A DNA stretch of 64,000 bases from Collinsella sp. An7 (GCF_002159335.1 NZ_NFHP01000005.1:124001-188000), one strand, 5' to 3'. Shown: positions 1 to 9,414, counted from the stretch's first letter. Notes: a model not told the origin generated them from the letters alone. A program made the numbers and translations.

Positions 1-576
1 CTGCCCCTCGGCGGCTTCTTCACCACCACGACCGACATGGTGCTGCCCGGCGTGATCATCGCCGCCACCTGCGGCTCGGTGCTCGGCGCGTTTATCCTCT
101 ACGGAATCGGCTGGGTGCTCTCGCGCGAGCGCCTCATGCGCTTCTTCAACACGCGGCCCATGCGGCTGCTCGGCTTTAAGGACACCGACATCGCGAGCGC
201 CATCGACTGGTTCGACCGCAAGGGGCAGTTTACCGTGCTCATCTGCCGCTGCATCCCCGTGGTGCGGAGCCTCATCTCCATCCCGGCCGGCACCGCGCGC
301 ATGAACCCCGTCAAATTCACGCTCTTTACCCTCGTGGGCTCCGCCGTGTGGAACACGGTGCTCTGCTCGCTCGGCGCCGCAGCTGGCAGCGCGTGGATGA
401 CCGTCTCGGAACAGGCCGAGTGGGTCTCGGACATCGTCAAGTACGTTATCATCGCGATCGTGGCGGTGGTCGCCGTCTTCTGGATCGTCAAGCGCATCAT
501 CCCCAACCTGCGCCAGGAGCGCAACGCCGCCAAGGATGCCTCGGAGACGGGGCACACGCCCAAGCACATGCGCTAA
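1..576 (+). CDS. DedA family membrane protein (5'-truncated)
   Basis: The reading frame is open from the first base and stops with TAA at 574-576, so the N-terminus lies outside the window; the first in-frame ATG (37) is probably internal. The visible part starts LPLGGFF, which resembles the conserved region after the first DedA re-entrant helix. It continues with a Gly/Ala-rich membrane segment, the basic cytosolic stretch LSRERLMRFF, and the family motif around RCIPVVRSLISIPAG (arginine and proline-glycine residues important in DedA proteins). A last membrane helix precedes a charged tail. DedA/DTT proteins are polytopic membrane proteins linked to lipid-carrier recycling and membrane homeostasis. 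Family assignment is firm; the substrate is unknown. Confidence 0.88.
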   Translation: MPLGGFFTTTTDMVLPGVIIAATCGSVLGAFILYGIGWVLSRERLMRFFNTRPMRLLGFKDTDIASAIDWFDRKGQFTVLICRCIPVVRSLISIPAGTARMNPVKFTLFTLVGSAVWNTVLCSLGAAAGSAWMTVSEQAEWVSDIVKYVIIAIVAVVAVFWIVKRIIPNLRQERNAAKDASETGHTPKHMR

Positions 577-612
577 ACGCCAGACGCCCAAAACGCCTAG
601 GCTCAGAACAAA

Positions 613-652
613 ACGCGCCGCCTGCAGCTCAACCGCAGGCGGCGCGTTGTTT
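613..652 (+). terminator. Rho-independent terminator after the DedA gene
   Basis: A perfect 13-bp stem (613-625 with 635-647, ACGCGCCGCCTGC) with a 9-nt loop is followed by TTGTTT. It lies 37 nt after the DedA stop codon. Confidence 0.8.
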
Positions 653-730
653 CGCGCAAAGCGCCACGACGAGTGGGCACATTTAGCGTCTGAATCAACT
701 GACGGGCGGGCTCGCCGACCCCTACGGGAT

Positions 731-870
731 GTTCGAGCCCTAAGTGAGAGCCTGCTTTTGGTTTTACAGAGTAGGCCCCGTTTTCAGCGCTCTGCGACCT
801 CGGGTTTTGCTTGATTCTAAACGCGTCTACTCAGAAGTTTGCGTTTTAAGCTCTCACTTACGGCCCGAAC
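731..870. repeat. Long imperfect inverted repeat in the DedA-HAD intergenic region
   Basis: The 347-bp gap between DedA and the HAD gene holds the terminator and this structure. Left arm 731-751 (GTTCGAGCCCTAAGTGAGAG + C) and right arm 850-870 are complementary at 19 of 21 positions and enclose about 98 bp that are A/T-richer than the surroundings. No ORF fits. It could be a MITE-like element or a structured RNA. The rest of the gap shows nothing recognisable. Confidence 0.6.
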
Positions 871-923
871 TTCCCTCAAGACCGCTGATGGGCCCGTAAC
901 CGCACGGCAAGTGCACATCGGTC

Positions 924-1694
924 CTACCAGATGCCCAAACGCTCGCAGGCGTTCCAGATGCCGTCGGAGTCCACATCGTCGGTGACGAGCGTCGCGCGCT
1001 CCTTTACCGCGTCCCAGGCGTTGCCCATGGCGATGCTCGTGCCCACCGCGCCGAACATGCTGAGGTCGTTCTCGCCGTCGCCAAAGGCCACCGCTTCCTC
1101 TGGCTCAAGGCCAAAGCGCTCAAGCGTTGCCGCCACGCCCATGGCCTTGCCGCCCTCGCGGGGCACCACGTCGCAGAAGAGGTCGCACCAGCGCGTTGCC
1201 GTCACCTCGGTCGTGCGGTCGAGGAAGATGTGCTCCTCGCCGGGGTCAACAAAGGCGCAGAACTGATAGATCGGGCCCTCGAGCGCCTCCTCGAACGTTC
1301 CCTCGTGATACTCGAGTCCCACGTTTGCGCCCGTCCGGCGCACCCGTTCGCTCAACCTGCTCACAAAGCTGCGGTCGAGCTGCTGCACGAGCACGTCGTA
1401 GCTGTGCTCGAGATAAGCCTGCTCCAGGATGGTCCGCGCGTCGGCCGCGGCGATGGGCGCGTCGCGGTAGGCGCCCTCGCCGTCGTAGCAGCGCTGCCCA
1501 TTGAGGGTGATGTAGGCGTCAAAGCCCGTGGCGAGCTCAGGCGGCAGCTCAAGCGTGGAGCGCCCGGAGGCAACGACGGTCTTTACGCCGGCCGCGCGCA
1601 GGCGGTGCAGGGCCTCCACCGTCGAGGCGGGCATATGGTGCGTCGTGAAGCTCAGGAGCGTGCCGTCGATGTCGAAAAACGCCGCCTTGATCAC
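924..1694 (-). CDS. Cof-type HAD-IIB family phosphatase
   Basis: 256 aa, typical for cytosolic Cof/YidA-like HAD hydrolases that dephosphorylate sugar phosphates or nucleotides. Motif I DIDGT (Asp8 nucleophile, Asp10 acid/base) is at the N-terminus, motif II is VVASGRS around residue 41, and the Mg-binding motif GDGENDLSMF is near residue 205. The central part is the IIB cap domain. The gene stands alone between the inverted repeat and a divergent ABC-F gene. The exact substrate cannot be read from sequence. A weak -10-like TACACT lies about 70 nt upstream. Confidence 0.88.
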   Translation of the reverse strand: MIKAAFFDIDGTLLSFTTHHMPASTVEALHRLRAAGVKTVVASGRSTLELPPELATGFDAYITLNGQRCYDGEGAYRDAPIAAADARTILEQAYLEHSYDVLVQQLDRSFVSRLSERVRRTGANVGLEYHEGTFEEALEGPIYQFCAFVDPGEEHIFLDRTTEVTATRWCDLFCDVVPREGGKAMGVAATLERFGLEPEEAVAFGDGENDLSMFGAVGTSIAMGNAWDAVKERATLVTDDVDSDGIWNACERLGIW

Positions 1695-1995
1695 GTGGGC
1701 CTCCCTTGGTCGATTTCTGCTGCGCCTCGCGGCCTCGGGGGCCAGGGCGCGCCGCGCTCAAGTGTAGCGCAAGCGCAGGTGCGGCGGGCGACGAGGGACA
1801 GGCGTGCTAGGATACCCTAGGGAAACACAGACCACCTCGCTCTGCACCGGGCACGCTGCTGGGCGCTCATGGGCTTAGGCTGCCCCGGCAGCCTTGCGGC
1901 ACCGCTCTCGCTGCCACCCGCGCCCACCTCACCACGGCGAGCCCCGGCGCAGCGCAGACGGCCCGCGCTTTCCTACACCACAGAAAGGATGTTTC

Positions 1996-3867
1996 ATGGC
2001 GGTTCTCCTCGGCTGCGACAGCATCTCGCTCGACTTCCCCACCAAGGAGGTCTTTCGCAACGTGACCCTCGGTGTAAACGAGGGCGACCGTATCGGCATC
2101 GTCGGCAAGAACGGCGGCGGCAAGTCGACTCTGCTCGCACTCCTCGCGGGCGCCCTCGAGCCCGACGCCGGGCGCGTCACGCACCGGCGCGGCCTCACGG
2201 TGGGGCTCCTCGGCCAGCGTGACTCCCTCAACGACGCCCAAACGGTTCACGAGGCCGTAGTGGGCGACACCCCCGAGTACGAATGGGCCGCGAGCCCGCG
2301 CATCCGCTCGATCCTCGAGGGGCTCATCGCCGACGTGCCGTGGGAGGCCCGCGTGGGCGAGCTCTCGGGTGGCCAGCGCCGGCGCGTGGACCTCGCGCGG
2401 CTCCTCATCGGCGACTGGGACGTGCTCGCGCTGGACGAGCCTACTAACCACCTCGACATGCGGACCATCAACTGGCTTGCCGGACACCTCAAGACCCGCT
2501 GGCAGGCGGGCTCGGGGGCGCTCCTCGTGGTAACGCACGACCGGTGGTTCCTCGACGAGGTGGCCATCGAGATGTGGGAGGTGCACGACACGCGCGTCGA
2601 CCCCTTTGAGGGCGGCTACTCGGCCTACATCCTGCAGCGCGTGGAGCGCGACCGGCTCGCGGCGGTGGCCGAGGAGCGCCGGCGCAACATGGCCCGCAAA
2701 GAGCTCGCCTGGCTCTCGCGCGGAGCGCAGGCGCGAAGCACCAAGCCCAAGTTCCGCGTCGAGGCCGCGCGCGAGCTCATCGCCGATGTTCCGCCGCTCA
2801 GAAACGAGCTCGAGCTCAAGCGGCTCGCGGTGGCGCGCCTCGGCAAGCAGGTGATCGACGTTCTCGACGTCACAGCTGGCTACCCGGATGACGAAAAACA
2901 ACCCCGTCCCAAAACGAGTCACCCGGTTCTTGAGGACGTCACCTGGCTCATCGGCGCGGGTGACCGCTTTGGCCTGCTCGGCGAGAACGGTGCCGGCAAG
3001 TCGACCCTCATCGACATCATACGTGGCAAACTTGAGCCACTGCGCGGCCGCGTAAAGATCGGGCAGACCGTGCGCTTTGGCGTGCTCTCGCAGCAGCTCG
3101 TGGAGCTCGCCCCTTACCTTTCGAGCACGATCCGCGAGGTGCTCTCGCACTACAAGCGCAGCTACATCATCGACGGCAAGGAGACGAGCCCCGAGAAGCT
3201 CCTCGAGCGGCTCGGCTTTACCACGCAGCAGCTCATGAGCCGCATCGGCGACCTCTCGGGTGGCCAGCGGCGCCGGCTCATGCTCCTGCTCACCATCCTC
3301 GACGAGCCCAACGTGCTCATCTTGGACGAGCCGGGCAACGATCTCGACACCGACATGCTCGCCATCGTGGAGGACCTGCTCGACGGCTGGCCGGGCACGC
3401 TCATCCTCGTCACGCACGACCGCTACCTCATGGAGCGCGTGACCGACCAGCAGTACGCGATCATCGACGGGCACCTGCGTCACGTGCCGGGCGGCGTGGA
3501 TGAGTACCTGCGCCTTGTGAGCGGGCACCACGGCACGGCGCGCCCGGGATCGGTCGAGGCGCTGCTCGAGGGGCCGAGTGGGGCGAGCGTGCCCGCGAAG
3601 TCCGGGGACGGCACGACTGCCAGCGCCCCGGCGAGCAGCCTCAGTAACGCCGAGCGTCAGCGGCTCCGCCGTGAGGTCGCCTCACTCGAACGGCGCATGG
3701 AAACTCAGCAGGGCAGAATCGACGAGCTCGAGCGCGGCATGGGAGAGATCGACCCCACCGACTACCAGGCGCTCGAGGCTCAGCAGGGGCGCATCGCCGA
3801 GGCGCGCGCCGCCCTCGACGAGCTCGAGGGCGCCTGGCTCGAGGCGAGCGAGCAGCTCGAGGGCTAG
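1996..3867 (+). CDS. ABC-F family ATPase (Uup/YfmR-like, translation factor type)
   Basis: 623 aa cytosolic protein with two ABC domains and no membrane segment. Walker A motifs are GKNGGGKS (residues 37-44) and GENGAGKS (about 329-336); ABC signatures are LSGGQRRR in both halves; Walker B/D-loops are LALDEPTNHLD and LILDEPGNDLD. The C-terminal 70 residues form a Glu/Arg-rich coiled coil, as in Uup/YfmR-like ABC-F proteins that act at the ribosomal E site. The start is the ATG at 1996 preceded by AGAAAGGA; the frame is open further upstream, but that stretch is basic low-complexity and is not family sequence. The 301-bp upstream gap shows only weak promoter-like A/T patches. Distinct from the EttA paralogue at 43.8-45.5 kb. 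Confidence 0.92.
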   Translation: MAVLLGCDSISLDFPTKEVFRNVTLGVNEGDRIGIVGKNGGGKSTLLALLAGALEPDAGRVTHRRGLTVGLLGQRDSLNDAQTVHEAVVGDTPEYEWAASPRIRSILEGLIADVPWEARVGELSGGQRRRVDLARLLIGDWDVLALDEPTNHLDMRTINWLAGHLKTRWQAGSGALLVVTHDRWFLDEVAIEMWEVHDTRVDPFEGGYSAYILQRVERDRLAAVAEERRRNMARKELAWLSRGAQARSTKPKFRVEAARELIADVPPLRNELELKRLAVARLGKQVIDVLDVTAGYPDDEKQPRPKTSHPVLEDVTWLIGAGDRFGLLGENGAGKSTLIDIIRGKLEPLRGRVKIGQTVRFGVLSQQLVELAPYLSSTIREVLSHYKRSYIIDGKETSPEKLLERLGFTTQQLMSRIGDLSGGQRRRLMLLLTILDEPNVLILDEPGNDLDTDMLAIVEDLLDGWPGTLILVTHDRYLMERVTDQQYAIIDGHLRHVPGGVDEYLRLVSGHHGTARPGSVEALLEGPSGASVPAKSGDGTTASAPASSLSNAERQRLRREVASLERRMETQQGRIDELERGMGEIDPTDYQALEAQQGRIAEARAALDELEGAWLEASEQLEG

Positions 3868-3904
3868 CCCGAAGCAAGACTCATTTTGGGACGAGGTTGT
3901 TTTC

Positions 3905-3970
3905 AGAGAAAATGGGGACGGGTGCGTTTTTCGCAAAAATGAGAAAAACGCACCCGTCCCCATTTTCTCT
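3905..3970. repeat. REP-like palindrome with GGGGAC core between the ABC-F gene and murG
   Basis: Two perfect 27-bp arms (3905-3931 and 3944-3970) contain ATGGGGACGGGTGCG and are separated by a 12-nt loop. The right arm overlaps the murG stop codon (3969-3971). Its position between two convergent genes and the T-run next to the loop fit a bidirectional terminator role. The core is shared with copies at 15.3, 23.9, 26.2 and 37.3 kb. Confidence 0.85.
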
Positions 3971-5093
3971 AGACGAGGCACTCCAACTCGTCGGCCAAGC
4001 GCTCGGCTGCCTGTGCCTGCCCGAGCCCGGCGGACGCCTCGCGCATCCGTGCCCGGCGCGCCGGGTCGCGCAAAAGCCCCAAGAGCTCATCGGCAAACGC
4101 CGGAGAATCGATATCGGCGTCGGCAAACATCACCGCTGCGCCGGCATCCACCAGCGTGTGGGCATTGGTGGTTTGATGGTCGGCCGTGGCAAAGGGGTAC
4201 GGCACGAGCACGGCCGGCACGGCAAGCGCCGCAATCTCGGCGATGGAGGAGGCACCGGCGCGCGACAGCACGAGGTCGGCCGCGGCGAGCACGTCCCCCA
4301 TATCGTCGATATAGCCCTGCACGCGGTAGCGCGCCGCCTCCGTGGGCGTGAGCGCGAGCGCCTCGCGCGTAGCCTCGAGGTCATCGGCACCCGTAGCGTG
4401 GAGCACATGCAGCCCCGGGATCGCCAGCAGGTCGCGCTTGAGCGAGGCCATGCGCGTGTTGAGGTGATGCGCCCCGAGCGAGCCACCAAAGACCACAAGG
4501 AGCGTGCCGTCCTCGGGCACCGCGAGCGCCGTGCGGCCGCGCACGCGACTCCCCTCGAGCACCTGACGGCGCACGGGATTCCCCGTAAAGTGGATAACCC
4601 CCTCGCGCGCACCCGCGCGGCGGAAGACATCGGCCACACTCGGGTGCCCGATGGCGATGAGCGCGGCATCGCGCGCCGACTGCTTGTTGGCGAGCCCCGG
4701 CACAGAGTTCTGCTCGTGGAGGGCGATAGGAATCTTAAGGCGCTTAGCCGCACGCAAAAGCGGCAACTCCACGTACGCGCCAAAGCCGATGGCCACGTCG
4801 GGCTTGAGGGCGGGCTCGGCGCGGAACGCCCGAGCGATGCGGCGCTCCTCGTGCGCAAGGTGGCCGAGCGCCGTGACGAGCGTCCAGGGGTGCTGCCGGT
4901 CAAAGCCCGTCACGTTTACGGGGAAGAAGTCAAAGCCCGCCTCGGGGACGAGCCGCCCCTCGAGACGACGCTCCTCGCCAAAGAACCGAACCTCGTGGCC
5001 CCGGTCGCGCAGACACTCGGCAAGCGCGAGGGCCGGGTTGACATGCCCGGCGGTGCCACCCGCCGCAATCGCGATCCGCATCCTATCTGCCAT
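3969..5093 (-). CDS. murG: UDP-GlcNAc:undecaprenyl-PP-MurNAc-pentapeptide GlcNAc transferase
   Basis: 374 aa, the usual length. MurG converts lipid I to lipid II at the cytoplasmic membrane face. The N-terminal GT-B motif GGTAGHVNPALALAE, the interdomain GGSLGAHHLN and the donor-site SRAGASSIAEIAAL followed by ADHQTTNA are all present. The chosen start is the ATG at 5093 with AAGGAG 5 nt upstream; it overlaps the ftsW stop (5083) by 11 nt, implying translational coupling. It is the last gene of the dcw operon in this window; a GGGGAC palindrome covers its stop codon. Confidence 0.95.
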   Translation of the reverse strand: MADRMRIAIAAGGTAGHVNPALALAECLRDRGHEVRFFGEERRLEGRLVPEAGFDFFPVNVTGFDRQHPWTLVTALGHLAHEERRIARAFRAEPALKPDVAIGFGAYVELPLLRAAKRLKIPIALHEQNSVPGLANKQSARDAALIAIGHPSVADVFRRAGAREGVIHFTGNPVRRQVLEGSRVRGRTALAVPEDGTLLVVFGGSLGAHHLNTRMASLKRDLLAIPGLHVLHATGADDLEATREALALTPTEAARYRVQGYIDDMGDVLAAADLVLSRAGASSIAEIAALAVPAVLVPYPFATADHQTTNAHTLVDAGAAVMFADADIDSPAFADELLGLLRDPARRARMREASAGLGQAQAAERLADELECLV

Positions 5094-6885
5094 CTCGACT
5101 CCTTCCGCGCGGCCCGCGCCCGCGCGAGCCATACCCGCTCCCCGAGTCACCCGGGTACGCGTCGCGCGTGCGCAGGCGCTCCGCCGGGTCGTAGTCCAAG
5201 TTTATACGGTCGTAGCCGCCCGAGGGAGCTGAGCGCCCCGCAAGCCACGCATCGGCCGCACCGCGCCCGGCATCCGCCTCTGCGCGCGTCCCCCGTGCGC
5301 GACGGGTACCGCTCAGGGGAGCCGAACCGCCGGGTCGCGCAGCGCCGGTGTAGCCACCGGCCGCGCCGGCCCCGGGGGCCGCGCCCGAGGCACCCGCGCC
5401 GTCCACCACGGTAAAGCCCGAGCGCCGGCCAGTGCGCACGTGCACCGATCCCGCCGTGGTCTCGGACGGGTTAACGGCGTAGCCGCCCTGCGGAGCGCCC
5501 TCGGCACCCCACAGGTCGCCACCCGCCGCGCGCGCAGCACCCCCCTCGCCCACCACGGCCATCCGCGACCGGCGCTCGTCGTGCACCGTGCGCTGGTTGC
5601 TCTCGAGCGACACGCGCATCACGAGCCCCGCCACGCCGAGCATGGCGATCATCGACGACCCGCCGTACGAGATAAAGGGCATGGTCTTGCCCGTCATGGG
5701 TGTGACTCCCAGAATGCCGAGGGCGTTGACCAAAAACTGCAGCATGATGAGCACGCCGCACCCGTAGGCGATGAGCCGTCCCTGCACCGTGGGAGACTGC
5801 GACGCAATCTTAAAGATCGACCACACCATAAGCGCATACACGGCAAAGAAGATGAGCATCCCCACAAAGCCCAGCTCCTCGCCGATGATGGCGAGGATGT
5901 AGTCGTTATGGGCCTCGGGGAGGTAGTTGTACTTCATGGTGGAGTTGCCGATACCCCGGCCAAAGAGCCCGCCCGAAGCAAACGCCATGATGGCGAGCAC
6001 GGCCTGGTAGCCCGTATCGTACGGGTCGGCCCACGGGTCGGAGGACATGCGCGCCATGCGGTAGTCGGCCGTAACGATAAAGATCGCCGTCGCCGCCAGG
6101 CCCACGCCCAGCACCGCGAGGATCACCTTGTACGAGAAGCCCGCAAAAAAGCACATGGCAAAGACGGTGCCCGCGATGATGAGGCAGCTGCCGAGGTCGG
6201 GCTCGGCGATGATGAGCACAAGCGGCAGTGCCACGCAGGCACCGAGCATGACGATGAAGGTCGCGGTGTCGATGGCCTCCATCTCGTAGTACTCGTGGAA
6301 GATCTTGGCCGCGGTGACGATAACAACCGGTTTGACAAACTCCGAGGGTTGGAGCTGCTGGCCGGCGATGACGATCCAACGCGTGGCGCCGCCGTGCTCC
6401 TCGCCCACCACAAGCACGGCGAGCAGGAGCAGAAGCGAGCAGCCCCAGATGACCCACATGGCGCTGGAGCGCATGAACTCGAGCGGCACGCCCACGCTCA
6501 CCACCACCATGAGCACGAGTCCCACCCCGATGAACATCGCCTGGCGCGTGAGGAAGTACGTGGAGCTCTCGTACTCCTTGAGGGCCTCCACTGCCGAGGC
6601 TGAGTAGACCATCAGAAGGCCAAACGCGAGGATCGCCACGAGCGTGACGATAAAGATGAGGCGCGGGCGCATGATGCGCGCGGGCACGCCGGCGATGAGC
6701 TGCTCGCCGAGCGAGGAGTGCTCGCCTGCACGGTCGCGCCGGCGCGAGAAGAGCCGGCGCACACCGCCGCGCTCAGACGCCGCAGCGCTCGCCTCGCCCT
6801 CGCCGGCTGCACGCCGGCCCCGCTGCGTTGTCTCGGGTGCGCCCGCGGGAGCCATACCCGCGTCGCGCCGGTACTCGCCCGCCAT
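5083..6885 (-). CDS. ftsW: FtsW/RodA/SpoVE family peptidoglycan glycosyltransferase
   Basis: 600 aa SEDS protein that polymerises lipid II at the septum with its partner PBP. About ten membrane helices span roughly residues 75-430, with the family's RWI..GQQLQPSEFVK and GLFGRGIGNSTMKYNYLPEAHNDYI motifs and a terminal FISYGGSSM motif. Unusual are a basic, low-complexity N-terminus of about 70 residues and a C-terminal cytosolic tail of about 170 residues rich in Gly, Ala, Arg and Ser. The catalytic core alone would be about 370 aa. It sits between murD and murG; ftsW and murG overlap. Confidence 0.93.
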   Translation of the reverse strand: MAGEYRRDAGMAPAGAPETTQRGRRAAGEGEASAAASERGGVRRLFSRRRDRAGEHSSLGEQLIAGVPARIMRPRLIFIVTLVAILAFGLLMVYSASAVEALKEYESSTYFLTRQAMFIGVGLVLMVVVSVGVPLEFMRSSAMWVIWGCSLLLLLAVLVVGEEHGGATRWIVIAGQQLQPSEFVKPVVIVTAAKIFHEYYEMEAIDTATFIVMLGACVALPLVLIIAEPDLGSCLIIAGTVFAMCFFAGFSYKVILAVLGVGLAATAIFIVTADYRMARMSSDPWADPYDTGYQAVLAIMAFASGGLFGRGIGNSTMKYNYLPEAHNDYILAIIGEELGFVGMLIFFAVYALMVWSIFKIASQSPTVQGRLIAYGCGVLIMLQFLVNALGILGVTPMTGKTMPFISYGGSSMIAMLGVAGLVMRVSLESNQRTVHDERRSRMAVVGEGGAARAAGGDLWGAEGAPQGGYAVNPSETTAGSVHVRTGRRSGFTVVDGAGASGAAPGAGAAGGYTGAARPGGSAPLSGTRRARGTRAEADAGRGAADAWLAGRSAPSGGYDRINLDYDPAERLRTRDAYPGDSGSGYGSRGRGPRGRSRDGR

Positions 6886-6894
6886 TAAGACCCC

Positions 6895-8301
6895 CTACCG
6901 TTCTGAGGGGTCGGACGCGGCGAGCTCGGACACGTAGGAGCGGAAGCGGTCGCCGCGCTCCTCAAAGCCCGAGAACTCGTCAAACGATGCGCACGCCGGC
7001 GAGAGCAGTACCACGTCGCCCGACTCGGCGAGCGTGTGCGCCACGTCCACGGCGTCGCGCAGGTTCTCCGCCTCGGCAAGGTCTACCGCCGAGGCACCCT
7101 CCGCAGCGCGGAACGCCTCGAGAAAGCGCCCGCGCGCCGCCCCAAAGCACACGATGGCGCCCACGGTTGAGCCCATGACCGTGCGGGCAAACTCCTCGAG
7201 CGGCGTGCCCTTGTCGGAGCCGCCGATGAGAAGCACCACGCGCTCAGTCGGGAAGGCGGTAAGCGCTTTCTCCACCGCATCGGTGTTGGTTGCCTTGGAA
7301 TCGTTGAAGTAGCGCACGCCGTCCACGCAGCCCACCGGCTCGATACGGTGCGGCAGGGCGGCAAAACTCGCAAGCCCCGCGCGCACGCCGGAGGCATCGG
7401 CCCCCACAAAGAGCGCGGCCGCGGCCGCGGCAAGGGCGTTCAGCCAGTTATGGGCACCCTGGATCTTGAGCTCGTCGGTCCGCACAAGGGCGGTCTCCGC
7501 GCCCGCGAGGCGCACCGTGAGCACGCCGTCGCGCACAAAGGCCGCGTCCGCGCCGCCGGCGTCGGCAAGGCCGAGCGAGAGCACGCGCCGGCCCCCGTCC
7601 TCAACAAGCGGGAGTACCTGCCGCGCCCCCTCATCCTCCACGTCCACGATCGCGAGGTCGCGGGGCCCCATGTTGCGGAAGAGCCGGCACTTGGCGCGCG
7701 CGTAGGCCTCATGGCTGCGGTGCCACGAGAGGTGGTCGGGGGTGATGTTGAGGAGCACCCCTACCCGCGGGTGCAGCTCCTCGGTGGTAGCGAGCTGGTA
7801 GCTCGAGAGCTCGGCCACAAACCAGCCGTCGGGCGCGCGATGGTCCACGCGGCTCGTGGGGGTGTCGCCGATGTTGCCCACCGGCTCGGCGTCGATTCCG
7901 GCGGACTCCAGCAGATGCGCCGTAAGTGCCGTCGTGGTGGTCTTGCCGTTGGTGCCCGTTATGCCGATCCAGCGCTCGGGCGAGAGCCTCCAGGCAAACT
8001 CCGGCTCACCCATCACCTGCGTGGCGTGCGCCCGCGCGCTCGCAAAGAACGGCGAGAACTCCGAGATCCCCGGGCTCGCCACGCACACGTCGTAGGATCC
8101 CTCAACGTCCTCGGTTCCAAAGACGCAGGTAACGCCCGCGCGCTCGAGCTCGAACGTCTCGGGCGTGGGGCCGCTCTGGGCACCTCCATAGAGCGTGATG
8201 GAGCTCACGCGCTCAGGGTGCGCAAGCGCCCAACGGGCCACGTCGAGGCCGGAGGTTCCCCGGCCGAGGATGAGCAGGTTCATCGTGTGAGGTAACGGCA
8301 T
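6895..8301 (-). CDS. murD: UDP-N-acetylmuramoyl-L-alanine--D-glutamate ligase
   Basis: 468 aa cytosolic Mur ligase adding D-Glu to UDP-MurNAc-L-Ala with ATP. The N-terminal Rossmann-like domain starts LLILGRGTSGLDVARWAL, the ATP-binding P-loop is GITGTNGKTTTTAL (around residue 115), and the C-terminal domain carries YFNDSKATNTDAV and LIGGSDKG. The ATG at 8301 has AAGGGG 9 nt upstream; a second ATG six codons later is a possible alternative. It ends 10 nt before ftsW, so the two are in one transcript. Confidence 0.95.
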   Translation of the reverse strand: MPLPHTMNLLILGRGTSGLDVARWALAHPERVSSITLYGGAQSGPTPETFELERAGVTCVFGTEDVEGSYDVCVASPGISEFSPFFASARAHATQVMGEPEFAWRLSPERWIGITGTNGKTTTTALTAHLLESAGIDAEPVGNIGDTPTSRVDHRAPDGWFVAELSSYQLATTEELHPRVGVLLNITPDHLSWHRSHEAYARAKCRLFRNMGPRDLAIVDVEDEGARQVLPLVEDGGRRVLSLGLADAGGADAAFVRDGVLTVRLAGAETALVRTDELKIQGAHNWLNALAAAAAALFVGADASGVRAGLASFAALPHRIEPVGCVDGVRYFNDSKATNTDAVEKALTAFPTERVVLLIGGSDKGTPLEEFARTVMGSTVGAIVCFGAARGRFLEAFRAAEGASAVDLAEAENLRDAVDVAHTLAESGDVVLLSPACASFDEFSGFEERGDRFRSYVSELAASDPSER

Positions 8302-8382
8302 GACGAAGGACCCCTTCAGGCTGCTGCGCCCCGCGCAGGCAGCGAAACGTTGCGGCAGCCGACCGTGCGGCCGGCGCCGAGG

Positions 8383-9414
8383 CTAACCGAGCTGGAAGAA
8401 GAGCGCGAGCCCGAGCGCACCAAAGGCCGCCGACACGATCCAAAAGCGGATCACGACCTTGGTCTCGGCCCAACCGAGCTTCTCAAAGTGATGGTGGATG
8501 GGTGCCATGAGAAAGACGCGCTTGCCCGTGGCCTTAAAGCTCACGACCTGAATCATCACCGAGAGCGCCTCGGCGATGAAGAGCCCGCCGATCACGAGCG
8601 ACACGACCTCGGTGTTGGTCACGATCGCCACGCAGGCAAAGGCCGAGCCGAGCGCGAGCGACCCCGTGTCGCCCATGAAGATGCTCGCCGGATAGCAGTT
8701 GAACCACAGAAAGCCCAGGCAGGCACCCGAACACGAGGCAGAGAAGATGGCGAGGTTGGGGTCGCCGTGCACAAACGTGATCGCTGCCATGATGAGCATC
8801 GCGATCATGGACGTGCCGCCCGCAAGGCCGTCGAGGCCGTCGGTGAGGTTGACGGCGTTGGAGAGGCCCGCGATGAGGAGCCACGTAAAGGCCACGTAGA
8901 GCCACGGAATCTGGAAGGGCGCGCCGCCGATGGAAAGCGTGGTGGTGAGCACACCGAGGTCGATGGCAAAGCCCCCGGGGAAGCGTACCTCGGGTGCCAC
9001 GCCGCAGAGGTTGACCGAGAGCAGGCAGAATGTCACGCAGATGAGCGTGAGGCCGATCATCTTGGCGTGCGGCGTAAGGCCGAGCGAGCGGCCGTGTGTA
9101 ACGGAGGTGACATCGTCGATGAGCCCAAGGAGCCCCGTGGCCACGGTCGCCGCGAGCACGAGCACGAGCTCGGCGGTAAGCCGCCCCATGATAAGGCACG
9201 TTACCACGATGGCAAGCAGGATGACCACGCCGCCCATGGTGGGCGTGCCCTGCTTGATAAGGTGGCGCTTGGGGCCGTCGGCGCGGACCTGCTGGCCAAA
9301 GTGCTCGACCTTCATGAGGCGAATCCAAGCCGGCATGAGGATAAGCGCCACCACCGCGGCAATGCCAAAGGCGATAAACGTCTGGTACGTGGGATACGCG
9401 GGGTTACCGAGCAT
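8383..9414 (-). CDS. mraY: Phospho-N-acetylmuramoyl-pentapeptide transferase
   Basis: 343 aa integral membrane enzyme making lipid I from undecaprenyl phosphate and UDP-MurNAc-pentapeptide. About ten membrane helices are seen. Family motifs are KQGTPTMGG, LGLIDDVTSVT (catalytic aspartates), NAVNLTDGLDGLAGG, and PIHHHFEKLG near the C-terminus. The start ATG at 9414 overlaps the end of murF by 11 nt, so coupling is likely. An 81-nt gap separates it from murD. Confidence 0.96.
   Translation of the reverse strand: MLGNPAYPTYQTFIAFGIAAVVALILMPAWIRLMKVEHFGQQVRADGPKRHLIKQGTPTMGGVVILLAIVVTCLIMGRLTAELVLVLAATVATGLLGLIDDVTSVTHGRSLGLTPHAKMIGLTLICVTFCLLSVNLCGVAPEVRFPGGFAIDLGVLTTTLSIGGAPFQIPWLYVAFTWLLIAGLSNAVNLTDGLDGLAGGTSMIAMLIMAAITFVHGDPNLAIFSASCSGACLGFLWFNCYPASIFMGDTGSLALGSAFACVAIVTNTEVVSLVIGGLFIAEALSVMIQVVSFKATGKRVFLMAPIHHHFEKLGWAETKVVIRFWIVSAAFGALGLALFFQLG

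Noticed and set aside
1867-3531. A 554-codon minus-strand frame opposite the ABC-F gene
   Set aside because: Mirror frame of a real gene; no domain pattern; the plus-strand ABC-F motifs explain the sequence.
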